From the NCBI RefSeq assembly GCF_000218895.1, contig NC_015703.1, positions 3,175,001 through 3,239,000 on the forward strand: a stretch of 64,000 bases of DNA. The letters are read 5' to 3'. Below, one piece after another: positions 9,618 to 17,473 of the stretch. A program made the position numbers and the translations under genes. How positions within the stretch are numbered: the first letter of the stretch is position 1; every line of letters begins with the position of its first letter. Origin of the DNA: Runella slithyformis DSM 19594. Its GTDB lineage: Bacteria; Bacteroidota; Bacteroidia; Cytophagales; Spirosomataceae. Under the pieces are notes generated by a model. That model worked only from the letters and a program-made list of their open reading frames with translations. It was not told the DNA's origin and ran no database searches.

Positions 9618-11258
9618 GTGATGAAATTTAACACACTCAAATTTACCTGTTTCGCAGTTTTGTTTTCCTGTACGGTCTTTTCCTGCAGGGACTTAACTGA
9701 AATGAACATCAACCCCAACGGGGTAGATCCCGACAATGCCAACCCCAACCTCGTGCTTTCGACGGTGTTGACCGAATCGGGAAAGGCATTTGTCAACTTA
9801 GGCTATCAGGACATCGCCGGAGTGATGCAGCATACCCAAAAAGATGGCTGGAGCGGCGGTCACAATGAATACGATTGGGGCGGCAGCCAAAGCTGGGCCG
9901 GTTATTACGACATCCTGCGCAACAACCAATATGTGTACGACCGGGGCGTAGCCATCAAATCAGAACTGCATCAGGGCATTGCGCTGGTCATGAAATCAAT
10001 GATGTTTGGATTGATCACCGATCTTTGGGGCGATGCCCCTTATACCAATGCCCTGAAAGGAGCCGTGGGTGGTGCAGATAATACATTCCCCGCCTATGAT
10101 TCGCAGGAAACGATCTATACCGGCATTTTGGCCGATCTGGAAAAAGCCAATACGCTGCTTTCCAAAAACGCCGCCGAATATACGGCTACCGTCGGAACGG
10201 CAGATGTATACTATCAGGGTGCGCCTGCCAAATGGCGGAAGCTGGCCAATTCGCTGGCGTTGCGCTACTACATGCGTATCTCCGCCAAAAAGCCTGATGT
10301 AGCCAAAGCGGGCATTGAGAAGATCATAGCCAATGCGGCCCAATACCCCATTATTACGGCCATTGCCGATGATGCCGCCATGCCTTTTGCGGGCAACAGC
10401 AACGACGACTCATGGCCTTCCAATGCCATCTACGATGCCAGTGAAAGCAATTACCGCCGTCTGAAAATGGCCGCTACGTTTGTGGATCGCCTGTTGGCAT
10501 TGAAAGACCCGCGCCTGGGAGTTTGGGCCAATAAGGTGAAAGTTCAAATCGTAGTGGACCCTTCACTTCCAAAAGGAACGGATAAAACAGAAGGTAACAA
10601 ACGCTACCTTTCTCCCGATAAAGTGGCCGGGAAAGAATACAATACCAATGAATATGTGGGCTTGCCCACGGCCATGCTGGGCGGACCCACCTATAACCTC
10701 AGCCCTACGGCCGAGCAGGGCGCCAACAACCCGCACGTATCGTGGCTGAGCGATATGTACCGTCAGGCCAAAGGGCCGTTGTTGAAATCGCGCCTGATGT
10801 CGGCGGCGGAAGTTCGTTTTATTCTGTCTGAAGCGGCGTTGAAAGGCTGGGCCGTCGGAGATGCCAAAACCCACTACGAGGCGGGTGTGAAAGCATCAAT
10901 GGATACCTGGGGCGTAGGCAGCAGCTATGCGGCGTACATCGCCGGAGCCGATGCTAAATTTGACGGTACTCTGAAGCAAATCATTGAACAAAAATGGATC
11001 GCAAGCTGGACCGCCGCGCAGGAAGCGTGGTTTGACTACCGCCGAACGGGTTTTCCCGAACTGAAAACCGGTACGCAGTCGAAGCGCAGTGTATTGCCGG
11101 TGCGTTTCTATTACATGTTGGACGAACGCAATTTGAATAAAACCAACACCGAGGCGGCCATGAACAAGTTGGAAACAACGCCTTATTCGACCGTTGACGG
11201 TAAAAACAGTCCCTGGTCCAAACCGTGGGTGATCCAGGGTACGGGCAAACCTTGGTAA
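9618..11258 (+). CDS. SusD/RagB-like nutrient-binding lipoprotein
   Basis: 546 residues. A hydrophobic leader ends in the lipobox TVFS-C23, and the mature part starts RDLTEMNINPNGVDPDNANP. The body has the SusD-like_2 pattern seen in the paralogue at 4189: DIAGVMQHTQKDGWSGG, a LWGDAPYTNALKG block, RFILSEAALKGWAVG, EQKWIASWTAAQEAWFDYRR, and a terminal SKPWVIQGTGKPW. It pairs with the SusC that ends 19 bases upstream. A hairpin with a T-run follows, but the next genes are on the same strand and could be part of the same regulon. Confidence 0.95.
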   Translation: MMKFNTLKFTCFAVLFSCTVFSCRDLTEMNINPNGVDPDNANPNLVLSTVLTESGKAFVNLGYQDIAGVMQHTQKDGWSGGHNEYDWGGSQSWAGYYDILRNNQYVYDRGVAIKSELHQGIALVMKSMMFGLITDLWGDAPYTNALKGAVGGADNTFPAYDSQETIYTGILADLEKANTLLSKNAAEYTATVGTADVYYQGAPAKWRKLANSLALRYYMRISAKKPDVAKAGIEKIIANAAQYPIITAIADDAAMPFAGNSNDDSWPSNAIYDASESNYRRLKMAATFVDRLLALKDPRLGVWANKVKVQIVVDPSLPKGTDKTEGNKRYLSPDKVAGKEYNTNEYVGLPTAMLGGPTYNLSPTAEQGANNPHVSWLSDMYRQAKGPLLKSRLMSAAEVRFILSEAALKGWAVGDAKTHYEAGVKASMDTWGVGSSYAAYIAGADAKFDGTLKQIIEQKWIASWTAAQEAWFDYRRTGFPELKTGTQSKRSVLPVRFYYMLDERNLNKTNTEAAMNKLETTPYSTVDGKNSPWSKPWVIQGTGKPW

Positions 11259-11273
11259 TTTTTGGGTTAGTTG

Positions 11274-11308
11274 AAAAAAAAGTGGTAAATATTCTCCACT
11301 CTTTTTTT
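11274..11308 (+). terminator. Probable terminator after SusC/SusD pair 2
   Basis: A-rich 5' arm plus AGTGG (11281-11285) pairs with CCACT (11296-11300), followed by C and seven T. The G+C core is only five base pairs, so it is weaker than the other terminators here. It may attenuate rather than block transcription into 11339. Confidence 0.6.
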
Positions 11309-11338
11309 GTTTTTTTGTAAAAAAACAAAAAGAATTCT

Positions 11339-12583
11339 ATGAAAAAATTAGGTTGGTTATTGCTGCTTTTGATGTATTTTGGTGCTGATGCACAGGAGTT
11401 TAAGGCGGCATCGGCCCTGCGCGTCATTACCCCTAACCCCCTTTTGCCGGTATCCGGCGGCATCGGTACGCCCAAAAAAGCGACCGAGAAAAAAGGCGAT
11501 CTGTTTGCCCGGGTGCTGGTACTGGAAAAAGGAAGCACTCGCGTGGCCATTGTGAGTGTGGATAACCTGGGCTGGTCATCCATCTTGGGCAACCGTTCGA
11601 GGGCCTTGATCAAAGGTATTCCTCCCCAAAATGTTTTGATCGGCTGTACACACACACACAGCGGCCCCGATGCGTATGGTTTTCCTGACCAATCGGGCAA
11701 CACCTCTGCCGATCTGAAGTACCTGGACGAGTGCGTCAGAAAGATTGCGGAGGCCGTCAACGAAGCTGTTTCCAAACTGGAGCCTGCCACCCTGAAAGTG
11801 GCAGTGGGGGAGGCCAAAGGAAAGATCGCCTACAATTATTACGCGGCAGACCTGTACGATCCGCGTTGCGGGGTCATTCAGGCGGTTTCCAAAGCGGGCA
11901 AGCCCATTGCCACGTTGGTCAATTACGCCATTCACCCTGAGGTGCTTGGGGCCGGAAGAGGTATTCTCAGTCCTGATCTGTGCGGTCCGCTGTATGATCG
12001 CATCGAATCCAAAGGGGGCGGCATGGCCCTCTTTATCAACGGCGCACAGGGCGGTATGGTCACGGCCGATACCCGCCGCGAAGCCAATACCGAAGCCAAC
12101 ACCTGGGAAGAGTGCATCCGCATCGGGGAATTGCTCGGCGACGAAGCCTTGCGGATCGCCGGTACGGCTGTAGCAGTCGAAAACCCGGTGCTGTATTGTA
12201 CGTCGCGGGTGGTTGAATTTCCCGTGGAGTCGGAGATGATGAAGTATATCCTCAAAAATTCGCCGCTCAAACATGTCGATGCCAAGTCTGACGCCGTCAG
12301 TACTCAGGTAAACCTGCTGAACATCGGACCGGCTCAGGTCCTGACCATTCCGGGAGAAGCCCTGCCCAACATCGGGTTTTACCTCAAACGACACATGAAC
12401 ACAAAATTTCCATTTCTTTTTGGCCTCACCAACGATGCCTTTGGATACATGCTGACCAAAGTAGATTTCAACAGTTTTAAGCGTTACGATTATGTGAGCC
12501 GTACAAGCCTGGGCGAAATGACGGGCGAGATTTATATTGAACAGGCCCTCAAACTGGTCAAAGAAAGTCCCAAGCCGGAGTAA
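11339..12583 (+). CDS. Neutral/alkaline ceramidase-like secreted hydrolase (N-terminal domain type)
   Basis: 414 residues with a signal peptide ending near GADAQ (residue 19). The protein follows the catalytic-domain layout of neutral non-lysosomal ceramidases. THTHSGP (His105/His107) matches the first zinc-binding histidine motif, NYAIHPE (His199) the second, IPGEALP the glutamate, and NDAFGYM the tyrosine region. The stretch that carries the nucleophilic serine in characterised ceramidases reads NGAQGGMVT (234-242) and the Ser is not obvious, so ceramide hydrolysis should not be assumed. The protein lacks the C-terminal Ig-like domain of full-length ceramidases and belongs to the shorter type frequent in Bacteroidetes and Planctomycetes. 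It sits between the SusC/SusD pairs and a PhoPQ-related protein, and probably acts in the periplasm or at the surface on an imported amide or lipid-like substrate (inference). Confidence 0.82.
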   Translation: MKKLGWLLLLLMYFGADAQEFKAASALRVITPNPLLPVSGGIGTPKKATEKKGDLFARVLVLEKGSTRVAIVSVDNLGWSSILGNRSRALIKGIPPQNVLIGCTHTHSGPDAYGFPDQSGNTSADLKYLDECVRKIAEAVNEAVSKLEPATLKVAVGEAKGKIAYNYYAADLYDPRCGVIQAVSKAGKPIATLVNYAIHPEVLGAGRGILSPDLCGPLYDRIESKGGGMALFINGAQGGMVTADTRREANTEANTWEECIRIGELLGDEALRIAGTAVAVENPVLYCTSRVVEFPVESEMMKYILKNSPLKHVDAKSDAVSTQVNLLNIGPAQVLTIPGEALPNIGFYLKRHMNTKFPFLFGLTNDAFGYMLTKVDFNSFKRYDYVSRTSLGEMTGEIYIEQALKLVKESPKPE

Positions 12584-12670
12584 AATCCGTTACTTGTTAA
12601 CCTTTACAGGTAACTGACACCTCTGCAACATTCCATTCATTACCATGTACATTCCTCAAATTAAATAACC

Positions 12671-14017
12671 ATGCATAAATCCTTTTACAGTTTATTCCTC
12701 AGTCTTTTTATCGGTATTGCTCAACTCAATGCACAGCAGACCATTACTCCCGAAACAGCCCTGAAAAGCTATATCAACAACGGAGACAATACCTTCACGT
12801 GGGAGCTCAAAGATTCCTTCGCCATGGGCGATGTCACCGGGTATAATCTTTTGCTCACTTCTCAAAAATGGAGAGGCATCACCTGGCGGCACCAATTGAC
12901 CGTACTGGTGCCCAAAGAAAACCTGCACGACGGAGCTATGCTGTTCATCACGGGCGGTTCCAACAGGGAAGAACAACCTAATTGGAGCGATAAGGATAAA
13001 CTTTGGCTGCCGCTGGCAGGGATTGCCAACAAGAACAAAGCCATCGTAGCGCTGCTGAAACAGGCCCCCAATCAGCCGCTGTTCGGAAAGTTGACCGAAG
13101 ATGCGCTGATTTCCTACACCCTGCACAATTTCAAAAAGGACGGTGATTATTCGTGGCCGCTGCTTTTTCCGATGGTGAAAAGTGCCGTCAGAGCGATGGA
13201 TGCCGTCCAGCAATTCTCCAAACAAACCCTCAAACACGACATAAACGGTTTTCTGGTGACGGGAGCTTCCAAGCGCGGCTGGACCACGTGGCTGTCGGCG
13301 GCCATCGACGATAAGCGCGTCAAAGCCATTGCGCCGATGGTCATTGATATGCTGAACATGCCCGCAACGCTTGAGTACCAACTCAAATCCTACGGGGAAT
13401 ACAGCATTCAGATTGAAGATTATGTCAAACTTGAAATTCCGCAATCGGCCAATACTCCGCAGGGAAATGCCATCACCACCATGGTCGACCCGTATTCTTA
13501 CCGCGCCAAACTGACGGTACCCAAGCTGATCTTTATCGGTACCAATGACGAATACTGGACCGTCGATGCCATCAAGCATTATTACAGCCAGATTCCCGGT
13601 AAAAATATGATCCATTACGTGCCCAATGCAGGTCATGATTTGGGCGGCGGTGCGCAGGCCTTGGAAACACTGAGCGCCTTTTTCGGGACTACACTCGACA
13701 ATAAAGAATACCCTACGCCTACCTGGAACGTTTCTTCTTCCAAAAAAGGGGTAAAACTGGCCATTAAAACGGCACCGAGCGACCTGGTGGATGCAGTTGT
13801 GTGGACGGCAAATTCCACCGACAAAGATTTCAGAAATGACAAATGGACGAGCCGCAGCCTGGGCGTTTCCAACGCTTCAAAAATCAATCTGGAAGAAGCC
13901 TATACGGACAGCGGTTATAAAGCATTTTATGTAGATATGAAATACAAAAACCCCAAAGGCGGCACCTATACTGTCAGCACCCGCGTATTTCTGACCGATC
14001 CAAAGGGCGTTTTATGA
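12671..14017 (+). CDS. PhoPQ-activated pathogenicity-related (PqaA-like) alpha/beta hydrolase
   Basis: 448 residues with a signal peptide ending near LNAQQ (residue 22). The sequence follows the PhoPQ_related family closely: TPETALKSYINNGDNTF at the start, MLFITGGSNRE, and GASKRGWTTWL with Ser200 as the probable nucleophile. A later AGHDLGGG supplies the probable catalytic His, and a C-terminal beta-rich segment follows. The family is named from Salmonella PqaA; its biochemical activity is not settled, but the fold is alpha/beta hydrolase. It begins 88 bases after the ceramidase-like gene on the same strand, and both are predicted exported hydrolases. No terminator is seen between the two, so co-transcription is likely. 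Confidence 0.88.
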   Translation: MHKSFYSLFLSLFIGIAQLNAQQTITPETALKSYINNGDNTFTWELKDSFAMGDVTGYNLLLTSQKWRGITWRHQLTVLVPKENLHDGAMLFITGGSNREEQPNWSDKDKLWLPLAGIANKNKAIVALLKQAPNQPLFGKLTEDALISYTLHNFKKDGDYSWPLLFPMVKSAVRAMDAVQQFSKQTLKHDINGFLVTGASKRGWTTWLSAAIDDKRVKAIAPMVIDMLNMPATLEYQLKSYGEYSIQIEDYVKLEIPQSANTPQGNAITTMVDPYSYRAKLTVPKLIFIGTNDEYWTVDAIKHYYSQIPGKNMIHYVPNAGHDLGGGAQALETLSAFFGTTLDNKEYPTPTWNVSSSKKGVKLAIKTAPSDLVDAVVWTANSTDKDFRNDKWTSRSLGVSNASKINLEEAYTDSGYKAFYVDMKYKNPKGGTYTVSTRVFLTDPKGVL

Positions 14018-14164
14018 TAGTGAAAAGCAGCGAATAACGCAGGCGCTTTCAATCTCGCGCAATCGGGTAGCTATTTTTGGCTAAAAGGTATAATTTTGGA
14101 ACAGTTCGTCGTGCTTTCGGACTCAAAAACGGACTTTCAATCTTTGTTTACCCATAAATATTGC

Positions 14165-14214
14165 CTTAAAACGTACGAACCCCGACCGAAAGGTCGGGGT
14201 TCGTACGTTTTAAG
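14165..14214. repeat. 23-bp perfect palindrome with GAAA tetraloop
   Basis: Arms 14165-14187 and 14192-14214 are perfectly complementary with loop GAAA. The sequence lies in the 407-base gap between the PhoPQ-related gene and the GDPD. There is no clear T-run on either side, so it may be an extragenic palindrome or RNA-processing site as well as a transcription stop. Confidence 0.75.
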
Positions 14215-14285
14215 AAGCATACAGAAAATCGCCTTAAGCAAAGTTTTGCCGGACCGTTCTTCTGAACGTCTCAAAATCAGCCGTG

Positions 14286-14329
14286 CGGTCGGTTACTTAT
14301 AATCGACCGGTGAGGTTTCTCAAAACCTC
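14286..14329. repeat. Two consecutive small palindromes
   Basis: CGGTCG (14286-14291) pairs with CGACCG (14304-14309), and GAGGTTT (14312-14318) pairs with AAACCTC (14323-14329). They sit in the same gene-free gap (14018-14424) as the palindrome at 14165. The rest of that gap shows no convincing coding sequence. The layout suggests a dispersed extragenic palindrome family. Confidence 0.5.
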
Positions 14330-14424
14330 GTATCATTTGTTTAAACGAATGACTTATAACGGCCTTTAAATAATTACTCCTAAGAAATTGAACCCAATTA
14401 GTCTGTTTGCGGATATAATGGGTA

Positions 14425-15303
14425 GTGTTTCTAAATACATTTTCCATAAAAACCGGACTCATTGCTTTCGTTGGCCTTGCTGCCCTTTTGCCGGGAAGCC
14501 TCGCCCCCGTTTTGCTGCGTAGGGGGGGACGATATCCGAAAGGATTTCTTAACGACCGATTCCCGTACCGTATTGGCGGTGTCTCACCGTGCAGTGCATC
14601 ATGTGTTGCCCGAAAACTCCCTCCCTGCCGTGCAGGAAGCCATTCGCCTGGGTATTGACATTGTAGAGATCGACGTAAAAGTGACCGCTGACGGCGTGCC
14701 GATATTGATGCACGACGGCAAGATCGACCCTACCACCAATGGCAAAGGCAATCCCGAAACCAGGATACTTGAGCAATTGCGAAGCTGTCGCCCGGTGGTG
14801 AAAGGCGAAACAACATCGGAAAAAATTCCAACATTAGAAGAAGTTTTGCGTTTAGCTAAAGGGCACATCCCGGTGGACCTCGATTTGAAGACCGACAGGC
14901 TGACACCTGTCATTGAGGCCGTCAAAAAGACCGGAACCGAAGACATCGTGTTTTATTTTGACAGCGATTATGAGGCGCTCCCGTTTGTAGATAAGGCGGA
15001 TAAAAAACACCTGCTCATGCCCAGGGCGCATTCAGGGGCTATGGCTGATTCTGCCATCACGCTTTTTAACCCCGAGGTGGTCCACATCGACTTCTCGTTT
15101 TATACCCCTGAGGTAGTAAACCTCATCAAAAAACGCGGAGCGCAGGTCTGGATCAATGCATTGGGGCCGATCGATAGGCAGCTCAAGGCCAAAAAAAGAG
15201 CGAAGCACTGGACCGGCTCCTCAGGCACGGGGCCCATGTCATTCAGACCGATAAACCTGAATTGTTATTAAAATTATTGAAAGAGAAGGGTTTACATAGA
15301 TAA
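14425..15303 (+). pseudogene. Glycerophosphodiester phosphodiesterase, broken at two homopolymer tracts
   Basis: The central frame encodes a GDPD: VSHRAVHHVLPENSLPA, IVEIDVKVTADGVPILMHDG and a TTNGKG motif. The frame fails at both ends. A good signal peptide (KTGLIAFVGLAALLPG) lies in another frame from GTG 14425 and joins the GDPD frame if the G7 tract at 14522-14528 had six G. At the 3' end the frame runs to a wrong end at 15271. One extra A in the A7 tract at 15191-15197 restores the expected GDPD tail (ALDRLLRHGAHVIQTDKPEL) up to a stop at 15301-15303. So the gene is an N-terminally secreted GDPD with two single-base homopolymer shifts. Possible explanations are sequencing error, phase variation or decay. 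A second intact GDPD domain lies at 15733. Confidence 0.8.
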
Positions 15304-15431
15304 ATGATTGTTCGTGCTGCCTGGAGGTGTTGCTGCCTCAGGCAATGTATGAAAAATGAAATTTAATCGTTTAAAAATAGCCCTTTATGAATGGAACCAA
15401 GTATATAGACATATAATCAAGCCAAAAAAGA

Positions 15432-15626
15432 ATGGAAAGCAACCGTCCTGAATATTTGATTGGTAGGCTGATACGCAACGAGATGTCACCACGTGAGCTT
15501 GATGAATTTTTGGCCGGAATTGGCGAGAATGAAATGTCGCCCGCTTATTCGGAAGTGTTGGAGCGGTACTTCAATCAGTTCCTTTCCGAGAACGTACCTG
15601 TTGCCGAAATGCAGGAGGAAAAGTAG
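15432..15626 (+). CDS. Small protein resembling the N-terminus of FecR-type anti-sigma factors
   Basis: 64 residues. RPEYLIGRLIRNEMSPRELDEFLAGI followed by YSEVLERYFNQFL resembles the short N-terminal (DUF4880-like) helical segment of FecR anti-sigma factors, which binds the cognate ECF sigma factor. No transmembrane helix or FecR periplasmic domain follows, and the sequence after the stop codon does not continue the family in any frame. It could be a free-standing small regulator or the remnant of a FecR gene. FecR/ECF pairs commonly control SusC/SusD loci, which makes its place here suggestive. Real translation is uncertain. Confidence 0.45.
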   Translation: MESNRPEYLIGRLIRNEMSPRELDEFLAGIGENEMSPAYSEVLERYFNQFLSENVPVAEMQEEK

Positions 15627-15732
15627 TTTTTCCGATGTTATCCACCCATTCTTAACGTACTGCATGTATCCAAGGGCTTGCATGAGCCTTCTATATACCT
15701 TTCCAAAATCATTGGTGAAAGTAACCTTTTAT

Positions 15733-17382
15733 ATGATAAAATACCTTTCTGCGTTTTTGCTGCTCATCGCAGCGGTCATGGGAATCGGCAGTACGTATGG
15801 ACAAACGTCCTTGGCTCCTTTGCCAACGTCCACCAATAAATTTGTGGTCATTGCCCACCGGGGCAACCACGTCAATGTGCCCGAAAACTCTCTTGCCTCC
15901 TACGAAGAAGCCATTAAAAGTGGGGCAGATTATGCCGAAATAGACCTGCGTACGAGCAAAGACGGTATCCTGATGATTCATCACGACGGCACCGTAGACC
16001 GCATGACCAACGGCACCGGCGACGTCAAAGCCAAAACATGGGCGGAGCTAAGCCAACTCCAACTCAAAAGTCCCAAAGCCGGAGACGCGACCGTTTATCG
16101 GATTCCGACCTTCAGAGAGGTGCTGAAACTGTGTAAGAATCGCATCAATATTTATTTGGATTTTAAAGACGCCGATGTGGCCGAAACCTCGAAGCAGATC
16201 CGGGAAGAGGGCATGGAGAAGCAGATCGTGGTGTACCTCAACAAGGTGCCTTACTACAAACAATGGCGCAGCGTAGCCCCTCAAATACCCCTGATGACCA
16301 GCCTGTTGGCCGACGTAAAAAACAGCCAACAACTGAAATTCTTTTTGGGGCAGGTAAAAGTGGAGGTGCTGGACAACATCGGTGAGCAGGATATGGTGCA
16401 AACGGCGCAGCAGGAAGGCGTGGCCGTTTGGCTGGATGTGCAGAGTCCGTCGGAAGGAAAGGAAGCCTGGGATTCGGCCTTAACGAAGGGCGTACAGGGC
16501 GTACAGACCGACAACCCCGAAGCATTGGTCAATTACCTGAAAGCCAACGGATGGCGCGACGGGGTGGCCAAAACGGCCGTCAATGTCCCGAAGAAGCCGG
16601 CGTATCAAACCTTGAAGGATGTGGCGTATGGATACGCCGAAAACAACGAAAATACCTTTGATGCCTACATTCCCGAAAACCATACGCCCGAGACCAAAGT
16701 GATCGTCTATATCCACGGCGGCTCGTGGAGCCGGGGGGATAAAAGCGAATTTCCGAAACAACTGATCGATGAATTGGTCGGCGAAAAAAGATACATTCTG
16801 GTTTCGATGAATTATCGGCTGGTCAAAGGCGATAAAAATCGGTTTCCGGCCCAGATCGAAGACGTCAAAAAAGTCATTGCTTTTCTGTCGACCCAATCGA
16901 AACGGTACCGTTTCAACGGCAATGAATTTGCCCTCATGGGCGGCAGCGCCGGGGCGCATTTGGCGATGCTGTATGCTTACGCCCACGACCCTTACAAACA
17001 GGTTAAAACCGTGGTGAACCTTTGGGGACCCACCGACCTGACCGATAAGTCCGTTCGGGCCGATGGCAGCGATGCCAACAATACCGTCATTCGCTTTTTA
17101 GGAGAAGCCGACCCTAAAGCCAAGATCTGTGTAGATGCCAGCCCATTGCAGCATCTCACCAAAGAGACCGGCGTACCGACTATCTCCTTTCACGGCATGG
17201 AAGATCCGTTGGTGAATGTAAGTCAGGCCGAAAATCTGCACAAAAAACTTCAGTCATTGGGTATTTTGTCGCAATTGGAATTGTATCCCAATGAAAAACA
17301 CGGCATGAGTGCCTCAGCGGCGGTGGATGTATTTGAAAAAATGGTCAAATGGCTCGAAAAACAATACCCCGTTGTTAAATAA
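15733..17382 (+). CDS. Secreted fusion: glycerophosphodiester phosphodiesterase plus alpha/beta-hydrolase esterase
   Basis: 549 residues from ATG 15733. The frame is open 80 codons earlier, but the signal peptide (MIKYLSAFLLLIAAVMG) begins here. Residues about 38-275 are a GDPD domain: AHRGNHVNVPENS, YAEIDLRTSKDG and HHDGTVDRMTNGTG, which carry the metal and catalytic residues. Residues about 310-549 are a BD-FAE/lipase-like alpha/beta hydrolase with the oxyanion motif YIHGGSW, nucleophile motif GGSAGAHLA, GMEDPLV for the acid and NEKHGM for the His. Both active sites look complete. A single exported protein could cleave a phosphodiester and an ester in the same substrate, as in a deacylation/head-group-release pair (inference). 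The next gene, a phosphatase, begins 91 bases later on the same strand. Confidence 0.9.
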   Translation: MIKYLSAFLLLIAAVMGIGSTYGQTSLAPLPTSTNKFVVIAHRGNHVNVPENSLASYEEAIKSGADYAEIDLRTSKDGILMIHHDGTVDRMTNGTGDVKAKTWAELSQLQLKSPKAGDATVYRIPTFREVLKLCKNRINIYLDFKDADVAETSKQIREEGMEKQIVVYLNKVPYYKQWRSVAPQIPLMTSLLADVKNSQQLKFFLGQVKVEVLDNIGEQDMVQTAQQEGVAVWLDVQSPSEGKEAWDSALTKGVQGVQTDNPEALVNYLKANGWRDGVAKTAVNVPKKPAYQTLKDVAYGYAENNENTFDAYIPENHTPETKVIVYIHGGSWSRGDKSEFPKQLIDELVGEKRYILVSMNYRLVKGDKNRFPAQIEDVKKVIAFLSTQSKRYRFNGNEFALMGGSAGAHLAMLYAYAHDPYKQVKTVVNLWGPTDLTDKSVRADGSDANNTVIRFLGEADPKAKICVDASPLQHLTKETGVPTISFHGMEDPLVNVSQAENLHKKLQSLGILSQLELYPNEKHGMSASAAVDVFEKMVKWLEKQYPVVK

Positions 17383-17473
17383 ACACACTATACTCAAACA
17401 CCTGCCACGCCGCAAATGAGTGAAGAAGTTGACGGACTTAAATACTTTGCTCTTTGGCGTGAATTAACCCACC

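Noticed and set aside
11576-12394. Long open frame on - opposite the ceramidase-like gene
   Set aside because: It mirrors the codon structure of the plus-strand gene, has no signal or domain pattern, and the plus frame carries clear family motifs.
14096-14302. 68-codon frame spanning the 23-bp palindrome
   Set aside because: Much of it is the palindrome read through, and no family likeness is visible.
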